A DNA stretch of 28,587 bases from contig CAJUSL010000010.1 of the NCBI GenBank assembly GCA_910589135.1, positions 1 to 28,587 on the forward strand. Reading direction: 5' to 3'. The stretch comes from an uncultured Eggerthellaceae bacterium (GTDB lineage Bacteria; Actinomycetota; Coriobacteriia; Coriobacteriales; Eggerthellaceae). Position 1 is the stretch's first letter. The number at the start of each line of letters is the position of its first letter. Both the position numbers and the translations under genes were made by a program. Below, piece by piece: positions 22,228 to 28,587 of this stretch. The notes below the pieces were generated by a model. The model was not told the origin of the DNA. It made no database searches and worked only from the letters and a program-made list of their open reading frames with translations.

Positions 22228-23175
22228 ATGGGGCAGGGGATACTCGAAATATTCCAGCAGATGGTCACGCTGTTCATCATCGTGGGCGTCGGCTATGCGG
22301 CGAAGCGCCTGAAGATCGTCGATGGCGACTTCGACAGGAAGCTCTCGCGCGTGATCATCAACCTCTCGCTCCCCGCCATGATCCTCGGAGCCGTGCTGGC
22401 CGCCGACGAGCTGCCGTCCTTCGAGAACATCCTGCTGACGTTCGGGCTTGCCTGCGGCAGCTACGCCATCGTGATAGCGTTGGCCTATGCCCTGACCGCG
22501 GCCATGCGAATCCACGTGGGGAACCGGGGCGTGTTCAAGTTCATGCTCTGCTTCGGCAACGTGGGGTTCATCGGATTCCCCGTGTTGACGGCGCTCTTTG
22601 GCCCGGAGGCGCTCATCTACGCGGCCGTGTTCAACCTGCCGTTCAATTTCTTGGTGTTCACCATCGGCATCCTGTTCCTCGCCCAGGACAACGCGGAAGG
22701 CGATTCCGTGAAGCTGTCTCCGAAGCGGCTGGTCTCGCCCGCGATTGTCTCGTGCATCGTCGCCATCGCGTGCACGCTGCTGAACGTGCACGCCGTGCCC
22801 GTCGTCGGCGACGCGCTTGAGACCCTCGGTTCGCTCACCACCCCTGCCGCACTGCTGATCATCGGGTCGTCTCTGGCGGCGCTGCCGGCCCGAGAGCTCG
22901 TCGGCGGCCCGCGCCTGTGGACGGCGTCTCTCTTCAGGCTGCTGGTGAACCCGCTGCTCATCTGGCTTGTCTTCCACTACTTCGTGACCGACCCGCTTCT
23001 GCTTGCGGTCATCGTGGTGGTGTCGGGCATGCCGGTGGCTACCAACGGCACCATGCTGTGCTACCAGTACGGCGGCAACTCGCACACCATGGCCCAGGGG
23101 ACGTTCGTCACCACGGTGCTCTCCATCGCCTCCATCCCGGTGCTCACCGCGTTTCTCAACAGCGTCTTGCTCTGA
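22228..23175 (+). CDS. AEC-family (auxin efflux carrier-type) permease
   Basis: This 315-residue membrane protein has about ten hydrophobic segments in two halves of five. It carries the family motifs SRVIINLSLPAMILGAV in the first half, FGNVGFIGFPVLTALFG after helix 4, and SGMPVATNGTMLCYQYGG near the end. AEC carriers move organic acids such as malate or other small anions; the substrate here cannot be told. The ATG at 22228 is chosen by homology of MGQGILEIFQQM; an open extension to 22150 lacks similarity. The gene may be read from a leaderless transcript. Confidence 0.88.
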   Translation: MGQGILEIFQQMVTLFIIVGVGYAAKRLKIVDGDFDRKLSRVIINLSLPAMILGAVLAADELPSFENILLTFGLACGSYAIVIALAYALTAAMRIHVGNRGVFKFMLCFGNVGFIGFPVLTALFGPEALIYAAVFNLPFNFLVFTIGILFLAQDNAEGDSVKLSPKRLVSPAIVSCIVAIACTLLNVHAVPVVGDALETLGSLTTPAALLIIGSSLAALPARELVGGPRLWTASLFRLLVNPLLIWLVFHYFVTDPLLLAVIVVVSGMPVATNGTMLCYQYGGNSHTMAQGTFVTTVLSIASIPVLTAFLNSVLL

Positions 23176-23265
23176 CGGCGCGGGACGCTCCCGAAAGCTT
23201 CCCGAGGGAAGCGACGTCGAGCTCGAAATCGGCCACCCCTGCCAATCCCCGGCGCTCCGGCATGG

Positions 23266-23310
23266 TTGCAAGTCCGAAATCGGACGCTATAATGGGTCTG
23301 AAATCAGACC
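23266..23310 (+). promoter_or_regulatory. Promoter with two matched palindromes before the MarR-MATE operon
   Basis: TTGCAA (23266-23271), a 16-base spacer and TATAAT (23288-23293) form a good promoter. GTCCGA-AA-TCGGAC (23272-23285) fills the spacer, and GGTCTGA-AA-TCAGACC (23295-23310) lies just after the -10 box; their centres are 24 bases apart. This is a textbook layout for repression by the MarR protein encoded next. Confidence 0.75.
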
Positions 23311-23348
23311 AACATCGACGTTGGGAACCGAAGAAGAAGGAACCTCCC

Positions 23349-23804
23349 ATGCCCCAGCAGCCCCGTGACGAGGCCCTTGCCCCGCAGACCGTTGCCGCCA
23401 TCAACGAGCTCTATCGCCGCACGGACGAGCTCTATCACGAGGTCGCGCGCCGCGCCGGGTTCGCCGACTGCGCCTTCGAGATCCTCTACTCGCTCATGAT
23501 GCGCGACGGCCTCACCCAGAAGCAGCTCTGCGGCACGAGCTACTCTACGAAGCAGACGGTCAGCTCCTCCATCAAGCGCCTGCGCGAAGGCGGCCTGGTG
23601 GAAACCCGCGGCGAGGGACGCGAGCGCACCGTGCACCTCACGCGCGCCGGCAAGACGGCCGTGCGCGAGAAGATCCGCCCCGTGTACGAGGCGGAGTGCG
23701 CCGCCGTCGAGGTATTCACTCCCGCCAAGCAGAAGCGGCTGATCGCCGAGACGGCCCGCTACCTGGAGTCCCTTTCGGCCCAGCTGGACGCATTGGAGCT
23801 CTAG
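23349..23804 (+). CDS. MarR-family repressor of the MATE efflux operon
   Basis: This 151-residue regulator has a single winged-helix domain. The recognition region is LTQKQLCGTSYSTKQTVSSSIKRL and the wing is ETRGEGRERTVHLTRAGKTAV, with long helices at both ends for dimerisation. It starts 39 bases after a pair of palindromes and is followed two bases later by the MATE gene. The pair therefore resembles MepR-MepA and similar efflux units in which a drug releases the repressor. The inducer is unknown. Confidence 0.87.
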   Translation: MPQQPRDEALAPQTVAAINELYRRTDELYHEVARRAGFADCAFEILYSLMMRDGLTQKQLCGTSYSTKQTVSSSIKRLREGGLVETRGEGRERTVHLTRAGKTAVREKIRPVYEAECAAVEVFTPAKQKRLIAETARYLESLSAQLDALEL

Positions 23805-23806
23805 CC

Positions 23807-25399
23807 ATGACGAACGCAAGAGACAAGCGCGCCTGCAACACGAACGCGGCAAGGGACGGCCACCCCTGCAGCACGGGCGCCACCGCCGAGCACCCCGCAA
23901 CCGAACGCCCCGCTGCCGAGCACCCCGCTGGCAGGCCGGCCCTTCCCGGCAGCGGCCCCGCCCGCGAGCTTCCCGCGCCCAAGCAGGACGCCATCGACAT
24001 GGGCAAGCACTTCTCCACCAGCGCGCTCCTGCGCTTCACGGCTCCCACCATCGCCATGATGGTGTTCTCCTCGTTCTACCTCATCGTCGACGGATTCTTC
24101 GTGTCTAACTTCGCCGGCAAGACGGCCCTGGCCGCCGTGAACCTCATCATGCCCGTCGTCATGATCCTGTCGTCCTTCGGCATGATGGTGGGCACCGGCG
24201 GAAGCGCCCTGGTGGCGAAGGTCATGGGGGAGGGCAATGCCTGGCGCGCGCGGCGCTACTTCACGCTGCTCGTGGCCTTCGCCTTCCTCGTCGGCACCGT
24301 GCTGGCCGTGGCCGGCGGCTTCGGCATGGGCGGCCTGGCGACGCTTCTGGGCGCGGAGGGCCAGCTCCACGCCGATGCGGTGCTCTACGGCTGGATGATG
24401 ATGCTCAGCCTGCCTTTCTACATCCTGCAGTACGCCTTCCAGAGCTTCTTCGTCACGGCGGGCAAGCCCAAGCTGGGTTTCCTGGTGATCCTCGCGGCGG
24501 GGTGCGCGAACATCGTGCTGGACTTCGTGCTGGTGGGCGTCCTCGGCATGGGGCTCGTCGGCGCGGCGCTTGCCACCAACATCAGCGAGGTCGTCGGCGG
24601 CGTGGCGCCCCTCGCCTACTTCGTCCGCCGCCGCACGGCGCTGCTGTGGTTCACGCGGCCGCACCTTCGCTGGAACGTGATCGGGCAGGCCTGCCTGAAC
24701 GGCTCCTCCGAGATGGTGGCGAACGTGGCCATGAGCCTGGTGGCCATCCTCTACAACCTGCAGCTGCTGCGCTACGTCGGCGAGGACGGCGTGGCGGCCT
24801 ACGGCGTCATCATGTACACCGCCATGATCTTCGCCGCCATCTTCATGGGCTATGCGGTGGGCTCGGCGCCGCTTATGAGCTACCAGTACGGGGCGAAGAA
24901 CCGCGTGGAGATGCGCTCGCTTCTGTGGAAGAGCCTGGGAGTCGTCGCCGTGTGCAGCGTGGTCATGTTCCTTGCAGGCCAGGTGCTTGCCGCGCCGCTG
25001 TCCGAGGTCTTCGTCGGCTACGACCGGCAGCTCCTCGACCTCACCGTGCATGCATACCACATCTATGCGTTCTGCTTCCTGTTCATGGGGTTCGCGATCT
25101 ATAGCTCGTCGTTCTTCACGGCCCTGAACAACGGCATCGTGTCGGCGGCGATCTCGTTTCTGCGCACGCTCGTGTTCGAGGTGGCCGCCGTCATGCTGCT
25201 GCCGTTGGTCCTGGGCATCGACGGCATCTGGCTGTCGGTGACCGTCGCCGAGGTGGCCGCATGCGCCGTGGCGGCGACATTCATGGTCGCGTTGGGACGA
25301 CGCTACGGGTATCGTAGGGCGAAAGGCGGCGAGGCGATGGATGCTGCGGCCGTGCAGGACGCCGACGGCGACGCATCAGGCGGCAGCGGCGGCGCCTGA
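23807..25399 (+). CDS. MATE-family efflux transporter
   Basis: This is a 530-residue multidrug/toxin exporter of the MepA/DinF side of the MATE family with 12 hydrophobic segments. The first includes APTIAMMVFSSFYLIVDGFFVSNF, and the family turn MPVVMILSSFGMMVGTGGSALVAK follows. The second half repeats this with AYGVIMYTAMIFAAIFMGYAVGSAPLMSYQYGAKN. About 65 residues before the first helix are low-complexity, with repeats such as AEHPATERPAAEHPAGRPA; they are unusual and probably disordered. The ATG at 23807 lies two bases after the MarR stop. The internal ATG at MGKHFSTSALLRF would give a standard-length protein and cannot be excluded. Confidence 0.88.
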   Translation: MTNARDKRACNTNAARDGHPCSTGATAEHPATERPAAEHPAGRPALPGSGPARELPAPKQDAIDMGKHFSTSALLRFTAPTIAMMVFSSFYLIVDGFFVSNFAGKTALAAVNLIMPVVMILSSFGMMVGTGGSALVAKVMGEGNAWRARRYFTLLVAFAFLVGTVLAVAGGFGMGGLATLLGAEGQLHADAVLYGWMMMLSLPFYILQYAFQSFFVTAGKPKLGFLVILAAGCANIVLDFVLVGVLGMGLVGAALATNISEVVGGVAPLAYFVRRRTALLWFTRPHLRWNVIGQACLNGSSEMVANVAMSLVAILYNLQLLRYVGEDGVAAYGVIMYTAMIFAAIFMGYAVGSAPLMSYQYGAKNRVEMRSLLWKSLGVVAVCSVVMFLAGQVLAAPLSEVFVGYDRQLLDLTVHAYHIYAFCFLFMGFAIYSSSFFTALNNGIVSAAISFLRTLVFEVAAVMLLPLVLGIDGIWLSVTVAEVAACAVAATFMVALGRRYGYRRAKGGEAMDAAAVQDADGDASGGSGGA

Positions 25400-25412
25400 C
25401 GAGGGGAGGGGC

Positions 25413-26309
25413 ATGGGCAAGGACGCATACAAGGTGATGCGCAACGACGCGCTTTGGCCGTGCGGCGACGTCGGCCGGGCGGAGTTCGTCGCACGCGTCT
25501 GGGAGGAAGGCGCCGAACACTGGCGCGACCTGCCCTGGCGCGGCATCGACGACGCGTACGCGGTGCTCGTCTCCGAGGTCATGCTGCAGCAGACCCAGGT
25601 GGCGCGCGTGCTGAACTACTGGCCGCGCTTCCTCGCCGCGTTTCCCACGGTGCGCTCGCTCGCGCAGGCAAGCGTTGCCGACGTGCTGGCGCTCTGGCAG
25701 GGGCTCGGCTACAACCGCCGGGCGCTCGCGCTGAAGCGGGCCGCCGAGCAGGTGGCGGCCACGGGGGCCGAGCAGCTACCCGGCACGTTCGACGAGCTGC
25801 TGGCGCTTCCGGGAGTGGGGCCTGCCACGGCTGCGGGCGTGGTGGCCTTCGCCTACGAGAAGCCGTCGGTGTACGTCGAGACGAACGTGCGCGCCGTGTT
25901 CATCCACGAGCTGTTTCCCGACGCCGACAAGGTTCCCGACTGCGACCTGGTGCCCTACGTTGCCGACACGGCCAGCGAGGTCGACCCGCGCGGGTGGTAC
26001 TATGCGCTGCTCGACCTCGGTGCCGCGTTGAAGAAGAGCGGCATCAACCCCACGCGTGCGAGCACGGCGTACAGCCGCCAGTCCGCCTTCGAGGGGTCGC
26101 GCCGCCAGAAGCGCGCCGAGCTGGTGCGCATCGTGCTGGGGGCGCCCGAAGGCGTGTCGCTCGAAGCCGCCCGCGCCGCGCTCGATGCGGCGGAGGCCAA
26201 GGGCGGGCGCGGCCCGGTGGACGCCGTTCTGTTCGAGGGCCTGGTCGGCGACCTTGCCCGCGAGGGCTTCCTGCGCGTCGACGGCGACGGCCTTTTCGTC
26301 GCGGAATAG
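25413..26309 (+). CDS. MutY-like HhH-GPD DNA glycosylase without iron-sulfur cluster
   Basis: This 298-residue base-excision-repair enzyme has SEVMLQQTQVARV with the MutY-type catalytic Glu, a WQGLGYNRRALALKRAAE helix and the helix-hairpin-helix LPGVGPATAAGVV. Where MutY has a catalytic Asp in xDGNV or xDTNV, this protein has VETNV, a Glu. The four cysteines of the MutY [4Fe-4S] loop are absent; instead LDLGAALKKSGINPTRASTAYSRQSAFEGSRRQ follows. The NUDIX-like C-terminal domain that recognises 8-oxoG is also missing. It is therefore a divergent, clusterless MutY relative. It begins 13 bases after the MATE stop with GAGGGGAGG ahead of the ATG. Confidence 0.83.
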   Translation: MGKDAYKVMRNDALWPCGDVGRAEFVARVWEEGAEHWRDLPWRGIDDAYAVLVSEVMLQQTQVARVLNYWPRFLAAFPTVRSLAQASVADVLALWQGLGYNRRALALKRAAEQVAATGAEQLPGTFDELLALPGVGPATAAGVVAFAYEKPSVYVETNVRAVFIHELFPDADKVPDCDLVPYVADTASEVDPRGWYYALLDLGAALKKSGINPTRASTAYSRQSAFEGSRRQKRAELVRIVLGAPEGVSLEAARAALDAAEAKGGRGPVDAVLFEGLVGDLAREGFLRVDGDGLFVAE

Positions 26310-26545
26310 GGCGCGGCGCGCCGCGCTTGCCGCTGCAGCGCGCCGACGCGGCCGGGCCTCGGCACCTTGCGCTTCGCACGCCGCGACGTGCGCCGGCGCC
26401 TGCGAGCCGTGCGCCGGCGGCCTTCCGTCTTGTTGCCCACAGGTTGCCATACGATTGCGTTTTCCCTCGTTACGCGGGGATATAATCGAGGCGGAGCGCC
26501 GCGCGTCGTGCGCCGGCGCCAAGGCACCCTCGGAAAGGACCTCGC
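26310..26545 (+). promoter_or_regulatory. Intergenic region with GC-rich repeats and promoter of the UspA gene
   Basis: A 16-base perfect palindrome (26311-26326, all G and C) follows the glycosylase stop. GTGCGCCGGCGCC occurs at 26388-26400 and 26508-26520, with an 11-base copy at 26409-26419. TATAAT at 26481-26486 is a clear -10 box; TTGCGT (26455-26460) is 20 bases upstream, longer than ideal. The last repeat copy lies in the leader of the next gene. Confidence 0.55.
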
Positions 26546-26977
26546 ATGTGGTGTAAGCGCATTCTCGTGGCGTACGACGGATCGAACCCTTCGCGCAAGG
26601 CGCTCGAGCTGGCCAGCCAGATAGCGGCCCAGGACCCCTCCATCGAGGTCATGCTCGTCCACGTCATGCGGCTGTACCCGTCGGGTGCGGCGGCCATCGG
26701 CATGGACACGGTCGTGTTCGACGACGCCTCCGACGTTCTCGACGAGCTGCAGGCGCTGGCCGACGAGCTTCCGAACCCGGCCACGGTCGACCTGCTGAAG
26801 GGCACGTCGCCGGCCGATCTCATCGTCGAGCACGCGAAGCGCAACGGTTGCGACCTGATCATCATGGGAAGCCGCGGCAAGGGCGGCGTGAAAGGGTACC
26901 TAGGCTCGGTGAGCTATGCCGTCACCAAGGAATCGCCCTTCACGGTGCTCATTGCCAAGGAAGGCGACGACAGGTGA
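26546..26977 (+). CDS. Universal stress protein, UspA family
   Basis: This 143-residue single UspA domain starts with the standard strand KRILVAYDGSNPSRKALELA. The ATP-binding loop at the C-terminus is GSRGKGGVKGYLGSVS, matching GxxG-x9-G(S/T), so this member probably binds ATP. It is a cytoplasmic stress or signalling protein. Its TGA overlaps the GTG of the MFS gene, indicating that it is made together with that transporter and may modulate it. Confidence 0.92.
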   Translation: MWCKRILVAYDGSNPSRKALELASQIAAQDPSIEVMLVHVMRLYPSGAAAIGMDTVVFDDASDVLDELQALADELPNPATVDLLKGTSPADLIVEHAKRNGCDLIIMGSRGKGGVKGYLGSVSYAVTKESPFTVLIAKEGDDR

Positions 26978-28353
26978 GCGATTCCTCGCACAGAGCGCGC
27001 GGCGGCCACCAGCCTCTTTGGACCCGCGACTTCGTCTGCGGAACCCTGGTGAACTTCGCGCTCTCGACCAACTACTTCATGCTGATGGTGGTCATGACGG
27101 CGTACGCCCTGAACGTGTACGGGGCGCCTCCCGCGCTGGCGGCTCTGTGCGCGAGCGCGTTCATCATCGGCACGTTGCTGTCGCGCTTCGTCAGCGCGCC
27201 GCTGATGGCCCTCGTGGGTCGCAAACCTCTGTTGCTCACGGCCGCCGTCCTCGAGGTGGGCATGACTGCGTTCTACCTCGTCGACGAGCCCGTGTGGGCG
27301 CTCGTCGGGCTGCGCTTTGCCCACGGCGTGGCCTACGGCGTGTGCTCCACCACCATCGCCACCATGGTCACGGCAGGCATTCCCGCCATGCGCAAGGGCG
27401 AGGGCGTGGGGTACTTCATGCTGTCGTCCACGCTGGGGTCGGCCATCGGGCCGTTCGCCGGCATCCTCATGGCCAACCATCTGGGCTATCCGGTGCTGTT
27501 CGTCGTCGCATGCGTGGTCGTCGCCCTGGGCGTTCCGTTCGTGCTGGCGCTCAAGCCCGCGGAGCCTTCCCCCAGGAAGGAGGGCGCCAAGGAGGCTGCC
27601 CTTGCGGAGGCGTCTGCGGAAGACGCCGAAGCCGCCGCCCAGATCGGGCCCAGCGACGAGGGAGCGCGCGAGCTGGCGGCCTCGGCCGATGCGGAGCGGG
27701 CCGCGGGCGTGGCGGCCGCGGCCGGCGGGGCGCCCTCGTCCGCCCGTGCGAGGCGGCAGGCGGCGCGCGGGGCCGGCTGGCTTCTCAAGGCCGTGGAGCC
27801 GAAGGTGCTGCCGATTTCGGCCGTGTGCGGGCTCGTGCTCTTCGGGTATTCCAGCCTGTTGACGTTTTTGACCCCCTACGCTGGCGAAATCGGGCTCAGC
27901 CGTGCGGCCAGCGTCTTCTTCGTGGCGTATGCGCTGGCCATGTTCCTGACGCGTCCCTTCACTGGACGCGCGTTCGACCGCAGGGGCCCGGCAGTCGTGA
28001 TGGGGCCTGCGTTCTTCGCCTTTGCTGCCGGCATGCTGCTGGTGGCGTTCTCCAGCAACGACTGGATGATCCTGGGCGCGGCGCTGCTTGCGGGCTACGG
28101 GGTGGGCACCGTGCAGTCGTGCGGGCTTGCCATGGCGGTGAACATTGCCGACGACAGCCGCCTCAGCGTTGCGAACGCCACGTTCTACATGCTGCTCGAC
28201 GCAGGCGTCGGCATCGGCCCGTTGCTGCTCGGCGTCGTCGTGCCCGTCATCGGCTACCAGTGGCTGTATTGCTGCATGGCCGCTGTGGGCATCGTGGCGT
28301 TCGTGGCGTTCGTCGTCGTGCTGCGCCGAACGCCGTCCCGGCGTCACCGGTAG
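26974..28353 (+). CDS. Major facilitator superfamily transporter
   Basis: This 459-residue protein has 12 hydrophobic helices. The first half carries the MFS loop motif as APLMALVGRKPLLL and GLRFAHGVAYGVCSTTIATMV. A central cytoplasmic loop of about 80 residues (near 187-268) is unusually long and made mostly of Ala, Glu and Arg. The second half repeats the fold with TRPFTGRAFDRRGPAVVMGPA. GTG at 26974 overlaps the UspA stop (GTGA) and follows AAGGAAGG by nine bases. The substrate is unknown; the sequence is closest in feel to drug or small-metabolite exporters. It overlaps the convergent chaperone gene by 10 bases. Confidence 0.87.
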   Translation: MSDSSHRARGGHQPLWTRDFVCGTLVNFALSTNYFMLMVVMTAYALNVYGAPPALAALCASAFIIGTLLSRFVSAPLMALVGRKPLLLTAAVLEVGMTAFYLVDEPVWALVGLRFAHGVAYGVCSTTIATMVTAGIPAMRKGEGVGYFMLSSTLGSAIGPFAGILMANHLGYPVLFVVACVVVALGVPFVLALKPAEPSPRKEGAKEAALAEASAEDAEAAAQIGPSDEGARELAASADAERAAGVAAAAGGAPSSARARRQAARGAGWLLKAVEPKVLPISAVCGLVLFGYSSLLTFLTPYAGEIGLSRAASVFFVAYALAMFLTRPFTGRAFDRRGPAVVMGPAFFAFAAGMLLVAFSSNDWMILGAALLAGYGVGTVQSCGLAMAVNIADDSRLSVANATFYMLLDAGVGIGPLLLGVVVPVIGYQWLYCCMAAVGIVAFVAFVVVLRRTPSRRHR

Positions 28354-28587
28354 AAACGAGGGGTTTCGACGGTCAGCGACAGCTCGTCCTGCAGCCCGGC
28401 CAGCGAGCAGGACGCGAGCAGGGCGAGGCCTTCGAAGAAGGGCGTTCGGGTCTGCTCGCGCACGACGTCCAGGAAGTGCGGGGCCCAGGTGAGCAGGTGC
28501 CGTTCCAGGTATTCCCGGAGAAGGGCCGGTCGCTGGCGCGCGATCCATGCCGCAAGCAGCAGCATCAGCCCGATGTGGTCCTCGGGC
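28344..28587 (-). CDS. TorD/DmsD-family molybdoenzyme chaperone, C-terminal fragment
   Basis: The frame is open to the right edge and ends with TGA at 28344-28346, so about 80 C-terminal residues are visible. They read PEDHIGLMLLLAAWI, then LREYLERHLLTWAPHFLDVV, then TPFFEGLALLAS. The (E)PxDHxxxxL segment and the HLLxWxPxF segment are the two hallmarks of TorD-type chaperones. These bind the apo form of Tat-exported or cytoplasmic molybdenum enzymes during cofactor loading. Its client is probably encoded beyond the window; the molybdoenzyme 13 kb to the left is less likely. The start is not in the window. Confidence 0.85.
   Translation of the reverse strand, partial: PEDHIGLMLLLAAWIARQRPALLREYLERHLLTWAPHFLDVVREQTRTPFFEGLALLASCSLAGLQDELSLTVETPRFYR

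Overview
The window looks like a chromosomal segment of a high-GC anaerobic actinobacterium, most likely a gut Coriobacteriia of the Eggerthellaceae type (Eggerthella/Gordonibacter/Adlercreutzia relatives). I infer this from the strong G/C third-position bias, a cytoplasmic molybdopterin enzyme with its iron-sulfur subunit, a TorD-type chaperone, a twin-arginine lipoprotein, and dense small operons with GTGA/ATGA overlaps. No rRNA, tRNA, CRISPR array or insertion sequence was seen.

Left part (1-7500). The window opens inside the C-terminal end of a radical SAM protein, followed by an AT-rich gap and a less GC-biased AAA ATPase/DUF4143 gene. Convergent to it is a five-gene ABC transporter operon on the minus strand (binding protein, two permeases, two ATPases). 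A perfect GTGTTAC-N13-GTAACAC dyad in front of the binding-protein gene and a 14-histidine stretch in one ATPase point to nickel uptake under NikR-type control.

Middle left (7500-12060). A plus-strand operon holds a hormone-sensitive-lipase-type hydrolase, a condensation-fold acyltransferase and a zinc-ribbon membrane protein. It is followed by a NifX/NifB-like small protein and an exported DNA/RNA non-specific nuclease.

Centre (12060-16080). A regulator made of two MarR domains in one chain is divergent from a two-gene molybdoenzyme operon (bis-MGD catalytic subunit plus 2x[4Fe-4S] subunit, no signal peptide, no membrane anchor). This is the most attractive metabolic locus here. Its substrate is unknown; hydroxylated aromatics are a guess from family context.

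Centre right (16090-22130). A small membrane-anchored protein and a long MerR-type regulator flank a roughly 500-base non-coding region with a long inverted repeat and tandem degenerate repeats. Next come an XRE regulator and, divergent from it, a four-gene membrane operon (SPFH protein with zinc ribbon, two small membrane proteins, a DUF6591-like lipoprotein) that resembles YdjI-type membrane-stress loci. A VapB/FitA-VapC/FitB toxin-antitoxin pair with its own palindromic operator follows on the minus strand.

Right part (22200-28587). An AEC-family permease that may be read from a leaderless transcript is followed by a MarR-MATE efflux operon with two matched palindromes around the promoter. 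Next is a MutY-like glycosylase lacking the iron-sulfur cysteines, then a universal stress protein translationally coupled to an MFS transporter. The window ends in the C-terminal part of a TorD/DmsD-family chaperone on the minus strand. Regulator families and dyads were read by eye; none has been compared with a database.
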